NCBI GenBank assembly: GCA_018883545.1
Contig: JAHLEH010000001.1
Coordinates: forward strand, 682,001 to 746,000
Reading direction: 5' to 3'
Source: Marixanthotalea marina
Lineage (GTDB): Bacteria > Bacteroidota > Bacteroidia > Flavobacteriales > Flavobacteriaceae
DNA length: 64,000 nucleotides
Within the stretch, counting starts at the first letter, position 1. Each line of letters starts with the position of its first letter. Shown one piece after another: positions 52,218 to 60,262 of this stretch. The notes below the pieces were generated by a model, which was given only the letters and a program-made list of their open reading frames with translations, was not told the origin of the DNA and did no database searches. The position numbers and the translations under genes are program-made.

Positions 52218-53531
52218 ATGGAGCATAACATAGCAGTAGGATTAGACATAGGGACCACCAAAATAGTGGCAATGATTGGCCGTAAGAATGATTATGGTAA
52301 GCTTGAGATTTTAGGAATAGGCAAATCTAAAAGTTTGGGAGTACACCGTGGTGTTGTTAACAATATAACACAAACCATTCAATCCATCCAGCAGGCTGTG
52401 CAAGAGGCAGAAGCTGCTGCCGAAATGAAAATAGAAGGTGTAACCGTGGGTATTGCGGGACAGCATATCCGAAGTTTACAACATAGTGACTACATAACAC
52501 GCCCTAATTCCGATCAGGTTATTGATGAAACCGATATAGATAGGTTAATTAACCAAGTACATAAGTTGGTTATGCTTCCAGGTGAAGAGATCATTCATGT
52601 ATTGCCACAAGAGTATAAAGTAGATGGCCAGGCCGAAATAAAAGAGCCTATTGGTATGTATGGCGGCAGATTGGAAGCTAATTTTCATGTGGTTGTGGGG
52701 CAGGTGTCATCTATAAGAAACATTGGGCGTTGTGTGCAAAGTTCAGGGTTAAACCTTGAAGGTATCACATTAGAGCCCTTGGCATCTGCAAACGCAGTTT
52801 TAAGCCAAGAAGAAAAAGAAGCGGGTGTGGCGTTGATTGATATAGGTGGTGGTACTACCGATTTGGCCATTTTTAGGGATGGTATTATTCGTCATACGGC
52901 AGTTATTCCTTTTGGCGGTAATGTTATTACAGAAGACATCAAAGAAGGTTGTTCCATCATAGAAAAACAGGCCGAACTTCTAAAAATTAAATTTGGTTCT
53001 GCTTGGCCAGGAGAAAATAAGGATAACGAAATCGTATCCATTCCTGGGTTAAGAGGTCGTGAACCCAAAGAGATTACCCTCAAAAATCTCTCTAAAATTA
53101 TACATGCACGAGTAGTTGAAATTATTGAACAGGTGTATGTTGAAATTAAAAACTACGGGCACGAAGAACAAAAAAAGAAACTAATAGCAGGTATTGTTTT
53201 AACAGGTGGAGGTGCACAGTTGAAACACTTAAAACAGTTGGTTGAATATATCACAGGTATGGATACCCGTATAGGATATCCTAATGAGCATTTAGCGGGC
53301 GACAGTGACGATGATATTACGAGCCCATTATTTGCTACAGCTGTTGGTTTGGTGTTGGACGGATTGAAACGCCAAGATAGAAAACGCGCTGAACAAAAAG
53401 AAATACAGGAGAAAAAGGAAGAAATGCCAAATGAAGACCAAAAAGCCATTGAAAAACCAATAAAAGAAAGACGTTCGTTTCTAGATAAATTAACCGAAAG
53501 GGTAAAAGATTTTTTAGATAACGCAGAATAA
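52218..53531 (+). CDS. ftsA: Cell division protein FtsA
   Basis: 437 residues, actin-like ATPase that tethers FtsZ to the membrane. VGLDIGTTKIVAMIG, ALIDIGGGTTDLAIF and GIVLTGGGAQLKHL are the phosphate and adenosine motifs, with the SHS2/1C domain at about 85-165. The C-terminus (SFLDKLTERVKDFLDNAE) is the amphipathic membrane-targeting helix after a Lys/Glu-rich linker. Confidence 0.95.
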   Translation: MEHNIAVGLDIGTTKIVAMIGRKNDYGKLEILGIGKSKSLGVHRGVVNNITQTIQSIQQAVQEAEAAAEMKIEGVTVGIAGQHIRSLQHSDYITRPNSDQVIDETDIDRLINQVHKLVMLPGEEIIHVLPQEYKVDGQAEIKEPIGMYGGRLEANFHVVVGQVSSIRNIGRCVQSSGLNLEGITLEPLASANAVLSQEEKEAGVALIDIGGGTTDLAIFRDGIIRHTAVIPFGGNVITEDIKEGCSIIEKQAELLKIKFGSAWPGENKDNEIVSIPGLRGREPKEITLKNLSKIIHARVVEIIEQVYVEIKNYGHEEQKKKLIAGIVLTGGGAQLKHLKQLVEYITGMDTRIGYPNEHLAGDSDDDITSPLFATAVGLVLDGLKRQDRKRAEQKEIQEKKEEMPNEDQKAIEKPIKERRSFLDKLTERVKDFLDNAE

Positions 53532-53591
53532 TACAAAACCAAACCAACCATTGAATAAAAGTAATAGTATAAAACCAGTAAAACCGAATTT

Positions 53592-55547
53592 ATGAGCAGC
53601 AACAAAGAATTCACAAGTATTGCATTTGATCTACCCAAGAACCAATCAAATGTTATTAAAGTTATTGGTGTTGGAGGTGGTGGCAGTAATGCCATTAACC
53701 ACATGTTTCAGCAAGGCATCAAGGGCGTAGACTTTTACATCTGTAACACAGATGCACAGGCACTTCAAAATAGTGGTGTTCCCAACAAAATACAGTTAGG
53801 TGTTAATTTAACCGAAGGTTTAGGTGCGGGAGCAAATCCTAACATTGGTGAGCAAGCTGCTGTAGAGAGTTATGAAGACATCTCAAACATGCTCGATTCT
53901 AATACAAAAATGGTTTTTATTACTGCTGGTATGGGCGGTGGTACGGGTACTGGAGCCGCACCAATCATTGCCAAAATGGCTAAGGATTTGGATATTTTAA
54001 CGGTTGGAATCGTTACAATGCCATTCCAGTTTGAAGGAAAAATGCGTATTGAACAATCGCAGATAGGCATCGAAAAATTAAGGGATGTTGTAGATTCTTT
54101 AATCGTAATAAATAATAACAAGCTTCGTGAGGTTTATGGAAACCTTGGTTTTAAAGCAGGTTTCTCTAAAGCTGACGAGGTCTTATCTACAGCTGCTCGT
54201 GGTATTGCTGAAGTAATTACACACCACTACACACAAAATATAGATTTACGCGACGCCAAAACGGTATTGAGTAACAGTGGCACGGCCATTATGGGGTCAG
54301 CTTTAGCTTCGGGTCAAAATCGTGCGCAAGAGGCTATAAGGAAAGCGTTGGATTCGCCATTATTGAACGATAATAAAATAACAGGAGCCAAAAACGTATT
54401 GCTGCTTATTGTTTCAGGATCCCATGAAATCACGATTGATGAAATTGGAGAAATAAACGACCATATTCAAAATGAAGCGGGTCACGGTGCCAATATCATT
54501 ATGGGTGTTGGCGAAGACGAAGCTTTAGAAGAATCAATTGCTGTAACAATCATAGCTACGGGGTTTAATGTAGAGCAACAGGATGAAATTACAAATTCTG
54601 AAACCAGAAAAGTAATCCATTCTTTGGTAGATGAAAAAGAATTAAGTCCAAAAGACCCCGAGCCTGTTATTATTTCTCCCGTTATAGAAATGGAGAAAAA
54701 AGAACCTGAAGTGGTTCGTCATACACTTGACCTTGATGCTGAAGAAGAAACTCAAAAACAAGAAATAAAACAAGAAACAAACCAGAAGCAAGAAAAGATT
54801 TCTGATGATTTTAATCTTATTCCAACTACCGATAGTATAAAAAATATTAAGGTTAAATACGAAGAAGTAAAAGGTCACGTTAAAGAAGAAGACGATTTCA
54901 TTATCAAACCGGTTACCAAAATGACTAAAAAGGTAGAGCCAATAGATGATGAAGAAGAACAGCAAATAACGTTGACTTTTGATTTGCCTTTGTCGGATTC
55001 TAAACCAAAAAAGGAAAAAGAAGAAGATATTATATCGCACGAGCTTACAGAAGACGTTAAGAAAATGACGGTAAAAGATTATGTAGAGCTTATAACCGTT
55101 ACAGAATCTAACGAAAAAGGAGATGTACGCTACACCCTAGAAGAAGATTATATGGAGGTAGAGTCTTCGATGAATAAAAAATCGTCTAAGAATGATTTAG
55201 GAAACGAAGAAGATTACGATGTTGTTTTTGAAAAGAAAGTGGTGCCACAGGATAAGGTAGAAGAGTCAACCGATGAGGTCGATCCTATGAATAGTCCAAT
55301 TTCGGATATGTTGAAAGAGCGTGCACAGGAGCGCAGACGTAAAATGAAAGATTTCAATTATAAATTCAATAATTCAAAAATTGATGATATTGAAAAAATA
55401 CCAGCATACAAGCGTCAAGGCGTCAATCTTGATGAAGCCAAACATTCGTCAGAAACAGATATTTCAAGAACGAGTGTAAGTACAGATGATAATGACGATA
55501 TACAAATGCGATCTAACAACTCGTTTTTACATGACAACGTCGATTAA
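53592..55547 (+). CDS. ftsZ: Cell division protein FtsZ, long C-terminal linker
   Basis: 651 residues, tubulin-like GTPase forming the Z ring. GTP motifs GGGGSNAINHM and the tubulin signature GGGTGTGAAP (about 115). The globular core ends near residue 330. It is followed by an acidic/Lys-rich unstructured linker of about 270 residues, far longer than in E. coli (383 total). IPAYKRQGVNLD near 600 resembles the conserved C-terminal binding peptide, followed by 37 more residues. A strong terminator follows. Confidence 0.95.
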   Translation: MSSNKEFTSIAFDLPKNQSNVIKVIGVGGGGSNAINHMFQQGIKGVDFYICNTDAQALQNSGVPNKIQLGVNLTEGLGAGANPNIGEQAAVESYEDISNMLDSNTKMVFITAGMGGGTGTGAAPIIAKMAKDLDILTVGIVTMPFQFEGKMRIEQSQIGIEKLRDVVDSLIVINNNKLREVYGNLGFKAGFSKADEVLSTAARGIAEVITHHYTQNIDLRDAKTVLSNSGTAIMGSALASGQNRAQEAIRKALDSPLLNDNKITGAKNVLLLIVSGSHEITIDEIGEINDHIQNEAGHGANIIMGVGEDEALEESIAVTIIATGFNVEQQDEITNSETRKVIHSLVDEKELSPKDPEPVIISPVIEMEKKEPEVVRHTLDLDAEEETQKQEIKQETNQKQEKISDDFNLIPTTDSIKNIKVKYEEVKGHVKEEDDFIIKPVTKMTKKVEPIDDEEEQQITLTFDLPLSDSKPKKEKEEDIISHELTEDVKKMTVKDYVELITVTESNEKGDVRYTLEEDYMEVESSMNKKSSKNDLGNEEDYDVVFEKKVVPQDKVEESTDEVDPMNSPISDMLKERAQERRRKMKDFNYKFNNSKIDDIEKIPAYKRQGVNLDEAKHSSETDISRTSVSTDDNDDIQMRSNNSFLHDNVD

Positions 55548-55574
55548 AATATATGCTGACCTTACTTAGTTATG

Positions 55575-55610
55575 AACCCGAAAAGTATCCCTCAGCTTTT
55601 CGGGTTTTTT
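55575..55610 (+). terminator. Rho-independent terminator of the dcw cluster
   Basis: AACCCGAAAAG and CTTTTCGGGTT form an 11-bp perfect stem with a 10-base loop followed by TTTTTT. Confidence 0.92.
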
Positions 55611-55624
55611 AATATTATAATTTT

Positions 55625-55648
55625 GTCCTTCCCTTGAAGGAGGGAATC
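55625..55648. repeat. Small palindromic repeat before the YqeY gene
   Basis: CCTTC-CCTT-GAAGG and an adjacent GGAGGGAATC resemble the dispersed intergenic palindromes of this genome. Only this copy is seen in the window. Confidence 0.35.
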
Positions 55649-55660
55649 TTTTTTTCTTAG

Positions 55661-55668
55661 TATCTTCG
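55661..55668 (+). promoter_or_regulatory. -7 box of the YqeY promoter
   Basis: TATCTTCG is a close variant of TAnnTTTG, 20 bases before the ATG. No -33 box is clear. Confidence 0.45.
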
Positions 55669-55688
55669 CACACAGAAAAATTTAAAAA

Positions 55689-56138
55689 ATGAGTTTACAA
55701 GAAAAGGTTATGGCGGCTTTAAAGGATGCCATGAAAGCGAAAGATCAAACAGCGTTAACAGCATTAAGAGCTGTGAAATCGGCTATTTTATTGGCTCAAA
55801 CAGAAGGTGGTGCTCAAGGGGAGTTGAGCGAGGAACAAGAACTTAAAATATTACAAAAACAAGTAAAGCAGCGTAAAGACAGTGCCGCTGTATACTTGGA
55901 ACAAGGCCGAGAGGATTTGGCGGCTCCAGAATTGGCAGAAGCAGACATTATCAGTCAATTTTTACCTGCAGCGTTAAGTGAAGAAGATATAGAAAAAGTG
56001 GTTGTAAATACCATAAATAAAGTTGGTGCGGAAGGCATGAAAGATATGGGAAAGGTTATGGGCATTGTTAGCAAGGAATTGGCTGGACGCGCCGATGGAA
56101 AAACCATATCTAATATTGTAAAGGCTAAGTTGTCTTAA
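55689..56138 (+). CDS. GatB/YqeY domain protein
   Basis: 149 residues, one YqeY domain, with the typical start SLQEKVMAALKDAMKAKDQTALTALRAVKSAI and end MGIVSKELAGRADGKTISNIVKAKLS. It resembles the tail domain of GatB, which binds tRNA, but lacks the amidotransferase core. The function is uncertain. It is separated from ftsZ by a terminator. Confidence 0.92.
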   Translation: MSLQEKVMAALKDAMKAKDQTALTALRAVKSAILLAQTEGGAQGELSEEQELKILQKQVKQRKDSAAVYLEQGREDLAAPELAEADIISQFLPAALSEEDIEKVVVNTINKVGAEGMKDMGKVMGIVSKELAGRADGKTISNIVKAKLS

Positions 56139-56198
56139 AATATTTTAGGATAATATAGTCAATAATCAATTAAAAATAAAAAACATAAAGGCTGCGTA

Positions 56199-56219
56199 CC
56201 TGCCCGTCCGTCAGGCGGG
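56199..56219. repeat. 21-bp GC-rich imperfect palindrome inserted in the tRNA-Arg copy
   Basis: Starts CCTGCC and ends GGCGGG. It splits the sequence GCGTA|GTTC of the tRNA copy at TA|G. The very high GC contrasts with its surroundings. Confidence 0.75.
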
Positions 56220-56232
56220 GTTCAACTGGATA

Positions 56233-56252
56233 CCTGCCTGCCGGCAGGCAGG
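56233..56252. repeat. 20-bp perfect palindrome inserted in the tRNA-Arg copy
   Basis: CCTGCCTGCCGGCAGGCAGG is its own reverse complement. It splits GGATA|GAAT, again at TA|G, the same local context as the first insertion. Confidence 0.85.
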
Positions 56253-56269
56253 GAATATCAGATTTTATA

Positions 56270-56515
56270 ATGTATTACACTTATGTTCTAAAAAGTCAAG
56301 TTGATGGAAGGCTTTACAAAGGCCACTGTCAGGATTTAAGAAAAAGAATATTAGAGCATAATTCAAGGAAAGTGTTTTCAACTAAGGGTTTTATACCTTG
56401 GGAATTAGTTTATTTCGAAAGTTTTGAAACAAGAAAAGAAGCTATAAATAGGGAAAAGTTTTTAAAAACAGGTGTAGGAAGGGAATTTTTAAAAGAAAAA
56501 ATAAAGGCTGCGTAG
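56270..56515 (+). CDS. Small GIY-YIG nuclease-family protein
   Basis: 81 residues, a single GIY-YIG domain: YYTYVLKS and RLYKGHCQDLRKRILEHNS carry the modified GIY and YIG (here YTY and YKG) and the catalytic Arg, and the Glu lies in TRKEAINREKFLKTG. It resembles the short UPF0213/YhbQ-like nucleases that are numerous in Bacteroidetes. The ATG is four bases after the tRNA-Arg partial copy, and the stop codon TAG (56513-56515) is inside the intact tRNA-Arg (starting 56506), so the last three codons lie in the tRNA gene. This placement suggests a tRNA-targeting mobile gene. Confidence 0.88.
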   Translation: MYYTYVLKSQVDGRLYKGHCQDLRKRILEHNSRKVFSTKGFIPWELVYFESFETRKEAINREKFLKTGVGREFLKEKIKAA

Positions 56516-56579
56516 TTCAACTGGATAGAATATCAGATTTCGGCTCTGAGGGTTGGGGGTTCGAATCCCTCCGCGGTCA
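56506..56579 (+). tRNA. tRNA-Arg (anticodon TCG)
   Basis: 74 nt. Cloverleaf: acceptor GGCTGCG/CGCGGTC, D stem GTTC/GAAT, anticodon stem TCAGA/TCTGA with loop TTTCGGC (TCG), T stem GGGGG/CCCTC with TTCGAAT, discriminator A. CCA is not encoded. The acceptor has two G-U wobbles (2-71 and 4-69) that would be avoided by a GACCGCG start. Its 5' end overlaps the GIY-YIG coding end. Confidence 0.95.
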
Positions 56580-56586
56580 CAAAATA

Positions 56587-56622
56587 AAACTTGGCATGTT
56601 TTCGAAAATGTCAGGTTTTTTT
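56587..56622 (+). terminator. Terminator of tRNA-Arg
   Basis: AAACTTGGCAT pairs with ATGTCAGGTTT (two G-U pairs) and is followed by a T-run. Confidence 0.75.
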
Positions 56623-56698
56623 ATTTTCTCTTACCTAGAGGAACAATAAGATAATAGTGCACTCTAAAATCAAGGATAGCTAATTTGTGTTTTTAATT

Positions 56699-57223
56699 AT
56701 GGAAAAAGAACAACTATGGAATGTTTTTGAGGACGAAGTTTACTTTTTTATTTTGAAAAAAGTAAGGAACAGTGAGGCAGCAAAAGATATATTGCAAACG
56801 GTTTTCTTAAAAGTTCATTATTATCACGAGACTCTGAAGGATGCACAGAAATTAAGGCCTTGGGTTTTTCAGATTGCCCGAAATGAAATAGCCAATTACT
56901 ACAAACACGAAACCCGATACGTGGAAATACAAAACGAAGAAAAGCAAGGTTTTGTTGAAGCATATGAAGATGTGTGTTGCCTAAGTTTTTTTATGAATAA
57001 TTTGCCTTCGCCTTATAAAGAAGCAATAAATTTGGTTTATGTAGAAGGAATGAAACAACATGAGGCAGCGGAAGATCTTGGAATAAGTCTTGCTAATGTA
57101 AAAGCTAGAGTGCGGCGTGGAAAGATGATGTTGGTGAAAAAATTAAAAGAGTGTTGTCAATATGAAATAGATGAAAATGGAAAACTGATAGGAGAGGCCG
57201 ATTGCCCAAGATGTAGTATGTAG
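56699..57223 (+). CDS. sigZ: RNA polymerase sigma factor SigZ-like (ECF)
   Basis: 174 residues from the ATG at 56699; a GTG at 56687 would add four residues. Sigma region 2 (DEVYFFILKKVRNSEAAKDILQTVFLKVHYYHETL, LRPWVFQIARNEIANYY) and region 4 (LPSPYKEAINLVYVEGMKQHEAAEDLGISLANVKARVRRGKMMLVKKL) are present. The C-terminus carries CC and CPRC cysteines as in SigZ. No anti-sigma gene lies nearby. It may be redox- or metal-sensitive; that is an inference. Confidence 0.88.
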   Translation: MEKEQLWNVFEDEVYFFILKKVRNSEAAKDILQTVFLKVHYYHETLKDAQKLRPWVFQIARNEIANYYKHETRYVEIQNEEKQGFVEAYEDVCCLSFFMNNLPSPYKEAINLVYVEGMKQHEAAEDLGISLANVKARVRRGKMMLVKKLKECCQYEIDENGKLIGEADCPRCSM

Positions 57224-57236
57224 ATAAAATTATTAA

Positions 57237-57266
57237 ACAAAGCCTCTATGAAAATAAAGGCTTTGT
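57237..57266. terminator. Bidirectional terminator between sigZ and the TonB receptor
   Basis: ACAAAGCCT and AGGCTTTGT form a 9-bp stem with a 12-base loop. Confidence 0.7.
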
Positions 57267-57275
57267 GTTGTTATT

Positions 57276-59447
57276 TTATAGTATCAATTTAAATCCACCA
57301 TTAATTACAAAGCCATCCACGGGGGCATAAATGTCACGGAATTGTGGGTTATCAAAACTTCCAGTATAAATAGTGTCAAACCGAGTTTGACGAGTGTCTA
57401 GCATATTCTCTAGGTTAAGGAACAATGAAAAATGTTTTCCCAATTTTTTTTCAGACATAATTCCTAAAATCCAATAAGAATTACCAGTTGCACCGTCGTT
57501 TAATTTTTGTGGACTATAATAATACGCTTCTAAGCCTATCCAAAAATTTTCATGCTTTTCATACATCAATACATTATTCAAACGGTGTTTGGCTACCAAT
57601 GGATATTGTGACGAACCATTCTCATAGTGTTGCTTTACATCGGCGTAGGTATAGCCCATAAAAAGTTTAAAATCGCCATAGCCCCATCTCATATTGGCCT
57701 CCAATCCTTGGGTATCAATGTGTCCATTTGGTTGAACAAACTGGTAGTTGTCATCTTCATTTTGAGATAATAACAAGGGGTCATTGATTCTGGTGTAAAA
57801 CAAAAGGGCGTTAGTAGACAAACTTAAAGCACCTGATATGGGCCAACGGTAATTGATATCGAAGTTAATTCCAATAGAGCGTTCTGCCTTACTCTCGGAA
57901 ACATTTAGAGGGAGTACATTACGAAACTGCAAGCGCTCCGTATCTTCTGTAAAAACGGTTGGTGTTTTATACCCCAATCCTCCGCCAGTACGGAAAGTAA
58001 GTAAATCTGTTGGCTCATACATTAAAGAGAACCTTGGGAGGATGTGCGTGCCATAGTCAGTTTGGTAATCTCCACGAAGTCCAGTTTCTAAGGTCCACTT
58101 TTTAGCAATATTCCAAGTGTTTTGTAGAAAAGCTCCTATGGTTGTGTTTGAGAAACTTAGATCTTGATTGGGGTCGCCTTGGGATTGATTAAAATTTTCA
58201 GTCCATACATTAAGTCCGCCAATCCATTCCGTATTTTGGGTGGATGTGGAAATATTGGCCTCTGAGAAGGAAGATATTTGCTTGCCTCCAAAGGTGTAAT
58301 CGGGTATGCCAATACTTCGGTCAAATAGGCTTACACTATTTTTAAGCTGAAGTTGGGCATGTTCAGAAAATTTGTGTGTAGCAATCAACTGCGTTGAAAA
58401 CCGATCGGTATTGTTTTTCTCAAAATATCCCGTATTGCTATTCCCTTTTACATAGTTCATATTACCACCAAGACGATTTTCGGTAACATAATTAAAGCCA
58501 ACCTGAACTTCTGTTTTGTCTAGGTAAAGAAAAATTTTGGGGTTTAGGGTGAAACGTTCAAAATCGGGAATAGCAGTAAGGCCTATATCTGCCGGATCGT
58601 AGGCGGTTCCCTTATTATAAGAGGCAAAGACTGTAGTGCCAATATTTCCGTATTTTTCAGCATAAAATCCACTAATGTCCAATCCTAAAGCCGATGTACC
58701 ATTAACCATAAAGTTAAGTTGTCGCTTGTCTTTGGGGGTTCTGGATATTAAATTTACCAATCCCGCTATGGCTCCACCCCCGTAAAGTGTGGAAGAAGAC
58801 CCTTTAATTACTTCAACTTGTTTCAGGTCTAAAGGGGCAATTTGCATTAAGCTTAACCCTCCTGAATATCCAGAATATAAAGGCAAACCATCCCTTAAAA
58901 GTTGGGTATATTTACCGTCTAATCCTTGTATTCGTATACTCGAACTGTAACTGGTTGCAGAAGTTTGCTGCGTCTGTATGCCAGTACTTTCGTTGAGCAG
59001 CATCCGTATGTCGCCGGGTTTCATGTTGCCTTTTTCCGATAATTCTTCCCCAGCAATATATTCGATACGTGTTGGAATGTCCTCAATGGTTCGGGTACTT
59101 CGTGTGGAGGTAAGTACAATTTCATCCATTTCTTCACTGGATGGAGAAAGATATATTAGAAAAGGCTGTTGCTGTCCATCCAAAGGAAAAGTCTTTTTCA
59201 ATTTTTGGGTATGGTAGCCCATATACTGAACGTTTATAGTATATTCCCCATCTGGTATTCCAGAAAAAGAAACAAAACCATTAATATCGGTAGCGGCTCC
59301 TTTTTCCAATTGTGGAATATATACGGAAACGCCAAATAGCGGTTCTTTAGTGTTTAAGTCTTTAATTGTTGCTTCGAAAGTGTTTTGTGCGAATGTAAGC
59401 CCGTATGTGCAGAAGCATAGTATCCCAATCAAGTAATATTTTGCCAT
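57276..59447 (-). CDS. TonB-dependent outer-membrane receptor
   Basis: 723 residues. Signal peptide ending at FAQN, a carboxypeptidase-regulatory-like domain (about 22-110), the plug (EEMDEIVLTSTRSTRTIEDIPTRIEYIAG..., through YGGGAIAGLVNLISRTP) and a 22-strand barrel to the end at FVINGGFKLIL. It resembles siderophore/cobalamin-type receptors (BtuB/FepA-like) rather than SusC, since it is shorter. Ligand is unknown. It is convergent to sigZ; a link in regulation is possible but not shown. Confidence 0.92.
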   Translation of the reverse strand: MAKYYLIGILCFCTYGLTFAQNTFEATIKDLNTKEPLFGVSVYIPQLEKGAATDINGFVSFSGIPDGEYTINVQYMGYHTQKLKKTFPLDGQQQPFLIYLSPSSEEMDEIVLTSTRSTRTIEDIPTRIEYIAGEELSEKGNMKPGDIRMLLNESTGIQTQQTSATSYSSSIRIQGLDGKYTQLLRDGLPLYSGYSGGLSLMQIAPLDLKQVEVIKGSSSTLYGGGAIAGLVNLISRTPKDKRQLNFMVNGTSALGLDISGFYAEKYGNIGTTVFASYNKGTAYDPADIGLTAIPDFERFTLNPKIFLYLDKTEVQVGFNYVTENRLGGNMNYVKGNSNTGYFEKNNTDRFSTQLIATHKFSEHAQLQLKNSVSLFDRSIGIPDYTFGGKQISSFSEANISTSTQNTEWIGGLNVWTENFNQSQGDPNQDLSFSNTTIGAFLQNTWNIAKKWTLETGLRGDYQTDYGTHILPRFSLMYEPTDLLTFRTGGGLGYKTPTVFTEDTERLQFRNVLPLNVSESKAERSIGINFDINYRWPISGALSLSTNALLFYTRINDPLLLSQNEDDNYQFVQPNGHIDTQGLEANMRWGYGDFKLFMGYTYADVKQHYENGSSQYPLVAKHRLNNVLMYEKHENFWIGLEAYYYSPQKLNDGATGNSYWILGIMSEKKLGKHFSLFLNLENMLDTRQTRFDTIYTGSFDNPQFRDIYAPVDGFVINGGFKLIL

Positions 59448-59508
59448 AGTAATTTAAACTTTATCAAGTAGACTGGGAAGCCACTAAAAGGATACAAAAT
59501 AATAGTAT

Positions 59509-59700
59509 CTATTTATTTTCTTTTATAACTGAATTATAGATTTGTTTTAAAAACCCTGTTGTTGTTATAAATATAATGCCTATTATAAAACGATTTTCTT
59601 TCAAAACGGGTACTGTGTAGAGATTTGTAAGCGAAATAATTAAAATGGATAAGTTTATTATCCAAACTAAGGCAATTAAAATCAACAGAATTTTTTTCAT
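59509..59700 (-). CDS. Small two-helix membrane protein
   Basis: 63 residues with two hydrophobic segments (ILLILIALVWIINLSILIISL and FIIGIIFITTTGFL). It is followed upstream (minus strand) by another small membrane gene after 15 bases, so they are probably cotranscribed. No family recognised. Confidence 0.65.
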   Translation of the reverse strand: MKKILLILIALVWIINLSILIISLTNLYTVPVLKENRFIIGIIFITTTGFLKQIYNSVIKENK

Positions 59701-59715
59701 AGATTGATTAAGAAT

Positions 59716-60114
59716 TTATGAAACCATTTTATTTGAATTCAAATTCAAACTATCCAGAAAAACATTTAATTCCAAAAGGGAGTTTTGGTCAATTAATTCT
59801 GTGTTTATTCTCAATTCTGTCGAATCGGCTTTTAGGATGTAATCTCCAGCAAATTTTTTAATCTGCTTTATTTCGTTTAGGTTTATTTTTTTCGGAATCA
59901 ATTGGTTTTTTGAGATAACACCATTTTCTATTGTTAAGTATTGTTTGTTGTTTTCAAAGAAATAAGTGCCTAGATATAGAAATCCCATTAGTAAATACCC
60001 GTAATTAAATACAGTACCAGACTCAAACGTAACCGAGGCTGCTCCGAGAATGAGCCAAAGTATTCCGAAAATCAAATAGTAATTCAGCCGCTTTTTTTTA
60101 TATCGTACTTTCAT
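59716..60114 (-). CDS. Small membrane protein with PH-like tail
   Basis: 132 residues. Two membrane segments (YYLIFGILWLILGAASVTF and FNYGYLLMGFLYLGTYFF) precede a soluble beta-rich tail (LTIENGVISKNQLIPKKINLNEIKQIKKFAGDYILKADSTELRINTELI) resembling the bacterial PH-like domains of YcxB/EbsA-type proteins. Function is unknown. Confidence 0.75.
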   Translation of the reverse strand: MKVRYKKKRLNYYLIFGILWLILGAASVTFESGTVFNYGYLLMGFLYLGTYFFENNKQYLTIENGVISKNQLIPKKINLNEIKQIKKFAGDYILKADSTELRINTELIDQNSLLELNVFLDSLNLNSNKMVS

Positions 60115-60262
60115 TTTGGAAAACGTTTATTCTAATCATAGATCTAAAATAACAGATTTTTTTTACAAATTAAAAATATTTTATGTGTAATAAAACACAG
60201 AGGTAAACGTCTAACCACTTATTCGTATTTTTACAGTGCTTAATTTAATTGAAGACAACCAC

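Larger units (their letters stand above)
56185..56265 (+). pseudogene. Interrupted 5'-half copy of tRNA-Arg
   Basis: Removing two palindromic insertions (56199-56219 and 56233-56252) leaves 35 nucleotides (56190-56265) identical to positions 1-35 of the intact tRNA-Arg at 56506, plus the shared upstream ATAAA. Identity stops in the anticodon loop. It cannot fold as a tRNA. It is one side of a direct repeat that flanks the GIY-YIG gene. Confidence 0.85.

Noticed and set aside
54642..55040. Open frame antisense to the FtsZ linker, rich in Phe and Ile
   Set aside because: The composition simply reflects the complement of the Lys/Glu-rich linker codons.
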